Source: Kribbella soli (GTDB lineage Bacteria; Actinomycetota; Actinomycetes; Propionibacteriales; Kribbellaceae). From it: a DNA stretch of 64,000 nt. The stretch lies in the NCBI RefSeq assembly GCF_004331345.1, contig NZ_SJJZ01000006.1:372001-436000 (forward strand), in the 5' to 3' direction. This document shows positions 50,322 to 57,991 of this stretch, in pieces. The translations under genes and the position numbers were made by a program. The stretch's first letter is position 1. Every line of letters starts with the position of its first letter. The notes beneath the pieces were generated by a model. It was not told the DNA's origin, did no database searches, and saw only the letters and a list, made by a program, of their open reading frames with translations.

Positions 50322-50337
50322 TGTACCATTTGGTACA
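50322..50337. promoter_or_regulatory. TetR operator overlapping the SRPBCC start
   Basis: TGTACCA and TGGTACA form a 7-bp perfect inverted repeat around TT. The final A of the repeat is the A of the SRPBCC start codon ATG. A bound regulator would block initiation directly, and there may be little or no leader. Confidence 0.6.
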
Positions 50338-50768
50338 TGCGCTTCGATCATTCCAGCACGATCCAGGCACCGGCCGACCGGGTCTGGGAGGTTTTCAGCA
50401 ACGTCGAGCAGTGGCCCGACTGGACCCCGACCGTCGACTCCGTCGAGCGGCTGGACGCGGGCCGGATCCACGTCGGCGCCCGCACCCGGATCCGCCAGCC
50501 CAAGCTCCCGGTCGCCGTCTGGGAGGTGACCGAGCTCAAGGAGGGTGAGTACTTCGAGTGGGTCTCGAAAGCCCCCGGGATCAAGACGACCGGCGGCCAC
50601 CGCGTGGTCAGCACACCGGAAGGCACCGTGGCGACCGCGACCATCATCCAGGAAGGCCCGCTCGGTTGGCTGTTCGGCAGGCTGTACGCCAAGCTCACCC
50701 GGGACTACATCGCCACCGAGACCGCCAAGCTGAAGGAAGTCAGTGAGTCGAGCAAGCCTGCTGGGTAA
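50337..50768 (+). CDS. SRPBCC-family protein (polyketide cyclase/dehydrase-like)
   Basis: A 143-residue Bet v 1-fold protein: FDHSSTIQAPADRVWEVFSNVEQWPDWTPTVDSVERLDAG is the typical opening and IQEGPLGWLFGRLYAKLTRDYIATETAKLKEVSE the closing helix. It should bind a hydrophobic ligand. The first 19 codons of the next gene, a TetR regulator, overlap its end by 26 nt, so the pair is a translationally coupled, self-regulated unit. Confidence 0.82.
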   Translation: MRFDHSSTIQAPADRVWEVFSNVEQWPDWTPTVDSVERLDAGRIHVGARTRIRQPKLPVAVWEVTELKEGEYFEWVSKAPGIKTTGGHRVVSTPEGTVATATIIQEGPLGWLFGRLYAKLTRDYIATETAKLKEVSESSKPAG

Positions 50769-51291
50769 CGCTGTCGAGCATTTCGCGAAGAACGGGATCG
50801 GGGACGCGAGCCTGCGCAGTATCGCGACCTCGATCGGCACCAGTCACCGGATGCTGATCTACCACTTCGGTTCCCGCGAGGGCCTGCTCGCCGAGGTGGT
50901 CCGCACGGTCGAGCAGCAGCAACGCGACCTCCTCGCCGACCTGGGCGAGTCGCAGCGACCGGTCGCGGAGCAGGCCGAGGAGTTCTGGCGCCGCGTCACC
51001 GAGGCCGCGCTCGTCTACGGCCCGCTGTTCTTCGAGCTCAGCGCTCACGCGATGCAGGACCTGCCGCACACCGAGTCCCTCAAGGCCGACCTGATCAACG
51101 TCTGGCTACCGCCGCTAACCGAGCTCTGCCTACGCGCAGGCCTCCCACCCGAGGAGGCCCCGGCGTACGCGCGGCTCGGCCTGGCCGCCTCGCGTGGCCT
51201 CCTGTTCGACCTGCTACTGACCGGCGATCGCGCGGGCGTCGACGAGGCGTCCGCGCTGCTCAACCGGCTGTTCACGCTCCCGGTTCAGTAG
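50743..51291 (+). CDS. TetR-family transcriptional regulator
   Basis: A 182-residue TetR regulator. Helix-turn-helix: GDASLRSIATSIGTSHRMLIYHFGSREGLLAEVVRTV. The C-terminal domain is a helical ligand-binding region. GTG start inside the SRPBCC gene. It probably represses the pair through the inverted repeat at 50322-50337. The 3' end overlaps the convergent serpin gene by 20 nt. Confidence 0.9.
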   Translation: MSRASLLGNAVEHFAKNGIGDASLRSIATSIGTSHRMLIYHFGSREGLLAEVVRTVEQQQRDLLADLGESQRPVAEQAEEFWRRVTEAALVYGPLFFELSAHAMQDLPHTESLKADLINVWLPPLTELCLRAGLPPEEAPAYARLGLAASRGLLFDLLLTGDRAGVDEASALLNRLFTLPVQ

Positions 51292-52414
51292 GCCTCTCGA
51301 CCCAGCCCGCCACGATCGGCAAGCGCGAGTCCCGCAGTACGGCGGTGAACGCGAACGGCCTGTCCAGCGTGAGCTCCAGGCGACGCTCCTGCCGGGTGAT
51401 CATCGCGGCCCGCGTCATCGCGATCGCGGTCACCGCCGCGGCCTCGAACCCGGTCGCGAAGAACCGCGCGAGCACCTTCTGCTTCGCCTGCCCGACCTGG
51501 AGCGGAGTCGGGCTGAGCGCGCTGAAATGCCCGTGTGCCCCCGGATCCGACGTGACCGCGGTCAACCCGAACAGCTCACGAGATGCGAGCAGATCATGCT
51601 CGACCTCGATGCTGAACGACGGCAACGACACCTTCACCTCCGGCCGCGACGCCGTCGTCCGCCCGATCCGCAACCCCGGCCCGGGCTCGTCCTCGGCAAT
51701 GAGCTGACTTCCAGGTACGCCGTCCGCCGGGCGAGCCGCCGCATCCAGCAAGCGCGGGAGTACGTCGTCACCGTCGCCGATCCCCAGCAGTACGTCGACA
51801 TCCGCGTCGCCCCGCACCGTGACCACGGTCAGGTCGTCGTACCGCTGTACCGAATCCAGGTCGTGGTCCGCGCGCTCGAGCCAGTGCCACGAACCGGCCC
51901 ACGGGCCGGCGACCCGACGGATCTGCTCGGTGAACGGGCGGACCCAGGTGGTGCGGAGCAGCAGCGCCGAGGCGAGGACGAGCATCACGTCGCCGTCGAG
52001 GTCGAGCGGCATCTCGCGGATCAGGTCGTCGGTGTGTTCGGCGGCCCAGGCGTCGAGTTTCGCCTTGTCCACGGCCGGGTTGCCGGTCAGCAGGCCGACG
52101 AGCGGCGCGGGCATCACACTGTCGAACGATTCAGCGAGCTTCAGCTGCTCGCTGACCCAGACGCCGAGCGCGGCATTCAGATCGGCCGAGGCTTCGATCG
52201 CCTCGATCAGCCGGATCGCGTCGGTCGACCCGGTCTCCGGATCCACTCCGGCGGCCGTGGCGAGTTCGGTGCGTCCGGGCTCGTCCGCACCGGTCGCGAG
52301 GATCGCCAGCAGCGGCCAGAGGCCGAGGCCGGCCACCACGGTGTTCTCCGCCGGCAACGTCCGGGCCCAGCGGGTGGTCAGGTCGTTGACTGCGCGCACC
52401 ACGTCGGCATCCAT
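51272..52414 (-). CDS. Serpin-family protein 1
   Basis: A 380-residue serpin-like protein without a signal peptide. Serpins trap proteases through a mobile reactive loop. The hinge TGFEAAAVTAIAMTRAA keeps the small-residue pattern needed for loop insertion, and LDRPFAFTAVLRDSRLPIVAGWVERP is the C-terminal serpin signature. Met/Thr near AMTR could be the P1 region. It is a paralogue of the protein at 54259-55302. ATG 52414 gives a normal N-terminus; the open frame upstream runs through repeat copy C and is not coding. Target protease unknown and probably internal. Confidence 0.85.
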   Translation of the reverse strand: MDADVVRAVNDLTTRWARTLPAENTVVAGLGLWPLLAILATGADEPGRTELATAAGVDPETGSTDAIRLIEAIEASADLNAALGVWVSEQLKLAESFDSVMPAPLVGLLTGNPAVDKAKLDAWAAEHTDDLIREMPLDLDGDVMLVLASALLLRTTWVRPFTEQIRRVAGPWAGSWHWLERADHDLDSVQRYDDLTVVTVRGDADVDVLLGIGDGDDVLPRLLDAAARPADGVPGSQLIAEDEPGPGLRIGRTTASRPEVKVSLPSFSIEVEHDLLASRELFGLTAVTSDPGAHGHFSALSPTPLQVGQAKQKVLARFFATGFEAAAVTAIAMTRAAMITRQERRLELTLDRPFAFTAVLRDSRLPIVAGWVERPTEPGA

Positions 52415-52438
52415 ATCCCCCAGCGTGCCACGGGCGGA

Positions 52439-52521
52439 CGCCCAGGCCATCACAATCGCGTCCGACATCGCCCGCCGAGCGTGCAGCCGATTGCGATCCA
52501 CCGATTGTGATGGCCTGGGCG
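52439..52521. repeat. Inverted-repeat element, copy C
   Basis: An 83-bp element with perfect 20-bp inverted ends: CGCCCAGGCCATCACAATCG (52439-52458) and its exact inverse (52502-52521). It lies in the divergent gap between serpin 1 and the permease gene. The core sequence differs from copies A and B. Confidence 0.82.
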
Positions 52522-52531
52522 ACCCGTAATA

Positions 52532-52546
52532 TGACTGTGATTTTCA
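52532..52546. promoter_or_regulatory. Zur-like box
   Basis: Read on the minus strand the site is TGAAAATCACAGTCA, 12 of 15 positions of the palindromic TGAAAATCATTTTCA form used by actinobacterial Zur. It is 32 bp before the permease start. One half-site is perfect and the other is degraded. Confidence 0.45.
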
Positions 52547-52577
52547 TTTCCAGACAATTTCTGCCAGCATTCCGCCC

Positions 52578-53585
52578 ATGACAACGGCCGAGCAGGAGAC
52601 CGCGGAGTCGTCAGAGTCGGCAGAGTCGCCTGGGTCGTCGATCGCGTTCACGGCGACGCTGGTGCTGCTGGTCGGTGCGGCGTTGTTCGGGCGGCGGCTC
52701 TTCGCCGGCTGGTTCACCGACGACGGGATCCGGACCTGGGCGACGATGTTCGTCGGCGTGACCGTGCAGGCGCTGCCGTTCCTGGTGCTCGGCGTACTGC
52801 TCTCGGCCGCCCTCACCGCGTTCGTCCCAGCCTCGTTCTTCGCGAAGGCGCTCCCGAAGCACCCCGCCTTGGCCGTGCCGGTGGCGAGCGCGTCCGGGGT
52901 CGTACTCCCGGGCTGCGAGTGCGCGTCGGTCCCGGTGTCGGCGGCGTTGATGAACCGTGGCGTCACGCCGGCCGCGGCGATCGCCTTCCTGCTGTCCGCG
53001 CCGGCGATCAACCCGGTCGTACTGGCGTCGACCGCGGTGGCGTTCCCGGGACAGCCGAAGGTCGTGGTCGCCCGCGCGGTGACGTCCCTCGCGGTGTCGA
53101 TGATCCTCGGCTGGTTGTGGTTGCTGACCGGCAAGGGCGGGTCGTGGCTGAAGATGCCGAAGAACCGGCACGCACACGACGACGGCAAGTTCGACGTGTT
53201 CCGGTCCGCGATGCTGCACGACTTCCTGCACGCCGGCGGGTTCCTCGTGGTCGGCGCGGCGGCCGCGGCCACGTTGAACGTCGTCGTCCCGCGGGCCTGG
53301 CTCGACCACGTCGCGGGCAATCTCCTGCTGTCGGTGGTGATCCTCGGGCTGCTCGCCGTACTGCTGGCGATCTGTTCCGAGGCGGACGCGTTCGTGGCAG
53401 CGAGCCTGACCCAGTTCTCGCTGACCGCGCGGCTCGCGTTCATGGTGGTCGGCCCGATCGTCGACGTGAAGCTGATCGCCTTGCAGACCGGGACGTTCGG
53501 CCCGAAGTTCGCCGTCCGGTTCGCGCCGGCCACCTTCGTGGTCGCCCTCCTGGCCAGCCTGCTGATCGGATGGTGGTTGTTGTGA
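52578..53585 (+). CDS. YraQ/UPF0718-family permease
   Basis: A 335-residue membrane protein with about eight helices, in two similar halves. The motif PGCECASVPVSAALMNRGVTPAAAIAFLLSAPAINPV carries two Cys, a Glu and the SAPAxNP signature of this permease family (COG0701). A His-rich loop (KNRHAHDDGKFD) separates the halves and might bind metal. The gene pairs with the next one as in Bacillus ycgR/ycgQ. Transport of a metal is suspected, not shown. Confidence 0.88.
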   Translation: MTTAEQETAESSESAESPGSSIAFTATLVLLVGAALFGRRLFAGWFTDDGIRTWATMFVGVTVQALPFLVLGVLLSAALTAFVPASFFAKALPKHPALAVPVASASGVVLPGCECASVPVSAALMNRGVTPAAAIAFLLSAPAINPVVLASTAVAFPGQPKVVVARAVTSLAVSMILGWLWLLTGKGGSWLKMPKNRHAHDDGKFDVFRSAMLHDFLHAGGFLVVGAAAAATLNVVVPRAWLDHVAGNLLLSVVILGLLAVLLAICSEADAFVAASLTQFSLTARLAFMVVGPIVDVKLIALQTGTFGPKFAVRFAPATFVVALLASLLIGWWLL

Positions 53586-54268
53586 AGCGCAACGTTGCCG
53601 GGTTGGTGATCGTGTTCGTCGGGGCCGCGATGATGCAGCTCGCGACGTCCGGGACGTACTTGCGGTACGTGAAACCCGGGATGCGGTGGATGCTGCTCGC
53701 GGCCGGCATCGTACTGATCGCGCTCGCGGTCACCGATGTCGTCGTGCGGTCCCGCCAGACCCACGACCACGGCCTACCGCGCGCCGCCTGGCTGCTCCTG
53801 ATCCCGGTCTTCGCGCTGCTCGTCGTGGATCCGCCCGCACTCGGAGCGGACGCCGCGCAACGGCAGTCGCCGGTCGCCGCGAAACCGGCCAAACCGGTCG
53901 ATCCGCAGGGCAACGCGTACTGGGGCGACGAGTCGCACGGCCCCAAGCCCATGACGGTCCGCGACTACGCGGTCTGGGCGGTGTGGGAGAAGGAGACGAT
54001 GCAGGGCCGGTCGTTCCAGCTGACCGGTTTCGTCACCCCGGCGAAGAACGGCGTCTGGTACGTGACCCGCATCGGCCTGACCTGCTGCGTCGCGGACGGT
54101 ACGGCGTTCATGGTCGAGGCCCGCGGTCAGGCCGCGCCGCCGAAGAACCAATGGATCACGGTGACCGGCAAGTGGGCCGAGCCGACCAAGCGCGTCGACG
54201 GCGACGTCGCAGCGCTCACGGTCGAGACGGTCAAGCCGGTGGCCGCGCCCGTCAACCCCTACGAATAG
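53582..54268 (+). CDS. TIGR03943 (YcgQ-like) membrane protein
   Basis: A 228-residue protein with helices at about 6-24 and 35-55 plus one near 70-87, then an OB-like C-terminal domain with RIGLTCCVADGTAFMVEARG, whose Cys-Cys-x-x-Asp is the family hallmark. The GTG start gives a GTGA overlap with the permease stop; an ATG at 53570 in the same frame is an alternative. Probably works with the permease as one complex. Convergent 10-nt overlap with serpin 2. Confidence 0.87.
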   Translation: MKRNVAGLVIVFVGAAMMQLATSGTYLRYVKPGMRWMLLAAGIVLIALAVTDVVVRSRQTHDHGLPRAAWLLLIPVFALLVVDPPALGADAAQRQSPVAAKPAKPVDPQGNAYWGDESHGPKPMTVRDYAVWAVWEKETMQGRSFQLTGFVTPAKNGVWYVTRIGLTCCVADGTAFMVEARGQAAPPKNQWITVTGKWAEPTKRVDGDVAALTVETVKPVAAPVNPYE

Positions 54269-55302
54269 TTCACCCAGCCGGCGACGACGGGCACTCCGGT
54301 CGGCCGGTGGACGGCGATGAAGCCGAACGGCCGCTCGAGATTCACGTACAGCGCCTTCGCGCCCAGCGCAGCACCCGCGGCCATGGCCATCGCGGTGACC
54401 GCGGCCGCTTCGAACCCGGTCGCGGAGAACCGCGCCATCACGGCCTGCCGTGCCTGGCCGATCGCCAACGGCTGCGGGCTCAGCCCCGGGAAGTGCCCGC
54501 TGCTCGCGTCCGACGCGGCCGTCAGCCCGAACACCTCGGGATGCTCCAGCAGATCATGCTCCGCTTCGATCTCGAAGTACGGCATCGACAGTACGACGGT
54601 CGGCTGCATGGACTCGATCACCTCCACGCCAGGCGCCGACCGCTCCGCCGCCAGCACCTCGGACCCACTCAGCCCGTCCCCGTCCAGCTCCAGCGCCGCG
54701 GACAGCACGGCTGCACGCCCACCATCACCGACCACGAGCCGTACGTCGAACTCGCCGGTTCCACGCACCGTCACCACGGTCAACGGCCCCGCCGCGCTCT
54801 CATACACCTGCAAGCTGTCGAGGTCGGTATCTGCCCGGCTCAACCACCGCCGATCGTTCCGCGGGTACTCCTCGAACGGCAGCGCCCACTCCGTCTTCAG
54901 CACCAACGCCGACGCGAGCACCAGCAACACCTCAGGCGTGAGCTGGACGGGCATCCGTTGCAGCAACCCGTCCGTCTGCTCGACCACCCACGCGTCGAGT
55001 GCAGCGCGATCGGTCAACGTCCCACGCACCTCGGGCGGCAGGAACCGGTCCACACCCGGCTGCAGGTCGATTTCCGGACGCGTCCACAGTCCCAACGCCA
55101 TGCGCAGCTCGGGAGCCTGCAGCAGGCCGCCGTACCGTCTCCCCGCGGCCTCGGCCAGCTCGGTGTGGGCAGGCTCGTCCGCGACCTCGGCCAGCATCGC
55201 CAGCAACGGCTGTACGCCGAGTCCGGAGATCACGGTGCTGTCCTCGCCGGGTAGTTCGGCGATCCATCGAGCGGTCAGGCGACCGACTTGAGAGGCGTCC
55301 AC
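54259..55302 (-). CDS. Serpin-family protein 2
   Basis: A 347-residue paralogue of serpin 1: shared blocks include VVAGLGLWPLLA/VISGLGVQPLLA, DLDSVQRYDDLTVVTVRG/DLDSLQVYESAAGPLTVVTVRG and EVEHDLLASRELFGLTA/EAEHDLLEHPEVFGLTA. The hinge TGFEAAAVTAMAMAAGAA is intact, while the reactive loop differs (Ala/Gly-rich instead of Thr-Arg), so the targets may differ. No signal peptide. GTG start at 55302. It is a little shorter than serpin 1 around the middle. Confidence 0.85.
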   Translation of the reverse strand: MDASQVGRLTARWIAELPGEDSTVISGLGVQPLLAMLAEVADEPAHTELAEAAGRRYGGLLQAPELRMALGLWTRPEIDLQPGVDRFLPPEVRGTLTDRAALDAWVVEQTDGLLQRMPVQLTPEVLLVLASALVLKTEWALPFEEYPRNDRRWLSRADTDLDSLQVYESAAGPLTVVTVRGTGEFDVRLVVGDGGRAAVLSAALELDGDGLSGSEVLAAERSAPGVEVIESMQPTVVLSMPYFEIEAEHDLLEHPEVFGLTAASDASSGHFPGLSPQPLAIGQARQAVMARFSATGFEAAAVTAMAMAAGAALGAKALYVNLERPFGFIAVHRPTGVPVVAGWVNYS

Positions 55303-55335
55303 TCACACATCCTGGCCTATCCCCGTTTCATTCGC

Positions 55336-55971
55336 ATGAAACGCACAGTCGAGCCCAAGGTCCTGTACTTCGGTACTCCGGTAGTCCTGATCAGCTCCGC
55401 CAACCCCGACGGCACCACGAACCTCGCTCCGATGTCGTCCGCCTGGTGGCTCGGATACACCGCGATGCTCGGGATGGGGACGAGCGCGCAGACCGTGAAG
55501 AATCTCGTCGAGCGGCCGGAGATCGTGCTGAACCTGGTCGACCCGGACATGGTCGCGGCGCTCGACCGGATCGCGCTGCTGACCGGGTCGGAGGAGATGT
55601 CGGAGTCGAAGCGGGCGCGCGGGTACCGGTACGTACCGGACAAGTTCGCCGCCGGCGGGCTGACCCGCGAGCCGAGCGAGCTGTCCAGCCTGGATTCCGT
55701 CCAGGAGAGCCCGATCAACCTCGAGGGCCGGATCGAGACGATCCACGAGATCGGCGGGCCTGATTCGCATCTGTGCTCGTTGGAGATGAAGGTCGAGCGG
55801 GTCCGGGTGCGCGAGGACCTGCTGATGAGCAACGACCGGTACATCGACCCGCTGCGCTGGGATCCGCTGATCATGAAGTTCACCGAGTACTTCGCGGGCG
55901 GCGCTCCGGCGTACCCCTCTTCACTCGCGCGCGGTTGGCAGATGCCCCCGATGGTCAGCTCACGCGCCTGA
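55336..55971 (+). CDS. Flavin reductase-like FMN-binding protein
   Basis: A 211-residue split-barrel flavoprotein. VLYFGTPVVLISSANPDGTTNLAPMSSAWWLGYTAMLGMG and TVKNLVERPEIVLNLV are standard FMN-binding blocks of the flavin-reductase-like family. A Tyr/Arg-rich central loop (SKRARGYRYVP) may shape the active site. ATG 55336 was chosen because it begins the conserved core; an upstream start at 55288 would overlap serpin 2. Its 3' end overlaps the convergent EamA gene by 12 nt. Confidence 0.85.
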   Translation: MKRTVEPKVLYFGTPVVLISSANPDGTTNLAPMSSAWWLGYTAMLGMGTSAQTVKNLVERPEIVLNLVDPDMVAALDRIALLTGSEEMSESKRARGYRYVPDKFAAGGLTREPSELSSLDSVQESPINLEGRIETIHEIGGPDSHLCSLEMKVERVRVREDLLMSNDRYIDPLRWDPLIMKFTEYFAGGAPAYPSSLARGWQMPPMVSSRA

Positions 55972-56868
55972 CTTCACCAAGACGCCGGACTCCGTGGTCT
56001 GCGGAGCCCGCGGGGTCCGGCGCCGGATGACCGTGCAGGCCATGCCGCCGATCACCAGCACCGCCGCGATCGCCTGCTGAAGGCCGACCGTCTCACCGCG
56101 CAGGACCCACGCGGCGGACATGCCCACGACCGGCACCAGCAGCGAGAACGGTGCGACCGTGCTGGCGTCGTACTGCCGGAGCAGGTAGCCCCAGACGCCG
56201 AACCCGAACAGGGTGGCCACGAAGGCGAGGTACGCGATCGCGCCGATACCGCTCAGGTCGATCGCGCGGATCGCGTCGGCGTCGGCCTTCGGCCCCTCGG
56301 TGAGCAGGGAGAGGATCAGCAGCGGTACGACGGCGACGGCGCTGACCCAGACCATGAAGCGCAAGGTGTCCGGCGGCTTCGCGTACCGGGTGATCGTGTT
56401 GGACACACCCCAGAACCCGGCCGCGACGATCACCAGTGCTAGCGCTCCTAGCGGCGCGGACAGCTTGCGGTCGAGGACGATCAGCAGGATCCCGACACAC
56501 GCGATGACGATGCCGATGATCTGGGCGGGCCGCGGGCGCTCCCGCAGTACGGCGATCGCGAACAGGACCGTGAAGATCACCTGGCTCTGCAGCACGAGCG
56601 ACGACAGGCCGGCCGGTACGCCGTGATCCATCGCGATGAACAGCAACCCGAACTTCGCCACACCGAGTGCGAGGCCGACGCCCACGACGTACCGCCAGGC
56701 GACGCGTGGTTTGCCGAGCAGGAAGATCGCGGGGACGGCGGCGAAGAAGAACCGCAGCGCGGACAGCAGGAGTGGCGGCATGCCTTCGAGACCGACCTCG
56801 ATCACGACGAAATTGATGCCCCAGACAACGACGACGGCGAGGGCGAGGAGCAGGTCACGAGGCTTCAT
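55960..56868 (-). CDS. EamA/DMT-family transporter
   Basis: A 302-residue transporter with ten predicted helices and two EamA repeats, first at about 5-135 (LLLALAVVVVWGINFVVIEVGLEGMPPLLLSALRF) and second at about 145-285. It probably exports amino acids or other metabolites. Start ATG at 56868; upstream frame is not coding. Divergent from the LysR gene, which probably regulates it. Confidence 0.9.
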   Translation of the reverse strand: MKPRDLLLALAVVVVWGINFVVIEVGLEGMPPLLLSALRFFFAAVPAIFLLGKPRVAWRYVVGVGLALGVAKFGLLFIAMDHGVPAGLSSLVLQSQVIFTVLFAIAVLRERPRPAQIIGIVIACVGILLIVLDRKLSAPLGALALVIVAAGFWGVSNTITRYAKPPDTLRFMVWVSAVAVVPLLILSLLTEGPKADADAIRAIDLSGIGAIAYLAFVATLFGFGVWGYLLRQYDASTVAPFSLLVPVVGMSAAWVLRGETVGLQQAIAAVLVIGGMACTVIRRRTPRAPQTTESGVLVKSGA

Positions 56869-56941
56869 ACGGTCCAGTGTTGGTCGGAGTACACTTAAGG
56901 ACCAGCACCGATTTCTACCGCTAACGATGTAGGAGTGCTTC

Positions 56942-57850
56942 ATGATCGATCTGGGGCGGCTCAAGGCGCTGCACGCGGTGGCGCAGTACGGATCGGTCAA
57001 TCGGGCGGCCGAGGCGCTCGGTTACACGCCGTCCGCGGTGTCGCAGCAACTGGCGAAGCTGGAGCGGGAGACCAGGACGACGCTGATCGAGCGGCAGGGG
57101 CGCGGGATCGTGCTGACCGACGCGGCCCAGCAGTTGGCGTCGACGGCGGCGCGGATTCTCGAGCTGGTCGAGGACGCCGAGCTGACACTGGAAGAGCAAC
57201 GTGGTCAGGCGATCGGGACGCTCAGCATCGCCGCGTTCCCGACCGCGGCGCGCGGGCTGTTACCGCCCGCTCTCGCGCGGCTGGTCCACGATCACCGTCA
57301 ACTGGATGTCCGGGTGCTCGAGACGGACCCGTTCGAGGCGGTGACCGCCGTCAACCGCGGCGAGATCGACGTCGCGATCGTCCACGACTGGCACAACACT
57401 CCCCTCGGTCTGCCTGAGGGTTTGTCGCGGGTGAAGCTCGGCAGCGACCCCGCCGACGTACTGGTGCCGGCGACACATCGCCTGGCAGGCAAGGAGTTCG
57501 TCCGCGCCGAGGATCTCGTCGGCGAGCGATGGATCTGCCAGCCGGTCGGGTCGATCTGCCACGAGTGGCTGATCCGGACGATGCGCCGCGCGGGCGTCGA
57601 GCCGGAGGTCGCGTACTCCGTCGCGGAGTACCAGACCCAGCTGGCAATGCTCGCCCGCGGTCTCGGCATCGGCCTGCTCCCCCGGCTCGGCCGCGGCCCG
57701 GTCCCCGACGGCGTGGTCGTCGTACCGCTGCAACCCGCGCCGAGCCGTCGCTTGTACGCCGTCTGGCGCACGACCACCTCGCGCCGCCCGGCGATCACCG
57801 TCACGCTCGCGACCCTCAAGGCAGCCTGGCCGGACAGAGACACGGCCTGA
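56942..57850 (+). CDS. LysR-family transcriptional regulator
   Basis: A 302-residue LysR regulator. N-terminal helix-turn-helix: LGRLKALHAVAQYGSVNRAAEALGYTPSAVSQQLAKLERET. The C-terminal two-lobe effector domain includes GTLSIAAFPTAARGLLPPALARL. It is 73 bp from the divergent EamA transporter gene, the classical arrangement for a regulator and its target exporter. Confidence 0.93.
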   Translation: MIDLGRLKALHAVAQYGSVNRAAEALGYTPSAVSQQLAKLERETRTTLIERQGRGIVLTDAAQQLASTAARILELVEDAELTLEEQRGQAIGTLSIAAFPTAARGLLPPALARLVHDHRQLDVRVLETDPFEAVTAVNRGEIDVAIVHDWHNTPLGLPEGLSRVKLGSDPADVLVPATHRLAGKEFVRAEDLVGERWICQPVGSICHEWLIRTMRRAGVEPEVAYSVAEYQTQLAMLARGLGIGLLPRLGRGPVPDGVVVVPLQPAPSRRLYAVWRTTTSRRPAITVTLATLKAAWPDRDTA

Positions 57851-57941
57851 TCGCTTGTGATCGCTATCAACCTTCGGAAATGATCACCTTGCGCGACCGG
57901 TTGACAGCGTTCCGCGCCTGCCGTTAGGTTCTGCTGAACTG

Positions 57942-57958
57942 TTAGGAAACCTTCCTAA
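57942..57958. promoter_or_regulatory. TTAGGAA-type operator upstream of the GH5 gene
   Basis: TTAGGAA and TTCCTAA form a perfect 7-bp inverted repeat with a 3-nt spacer, 33 bp before the start. Similar palindromes lie upstream of many actinobacterial secreted glycoside hydrolase genes. TTGACA at 57901-57906 with TAGGTT at 57925-57930 (18-bp spacing) could be the promoter. Confidence 0.6.
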
Positions 57959-57991
57959 TCATCCTCCCCGACGCCCCCTCGGAGGAAGTTC

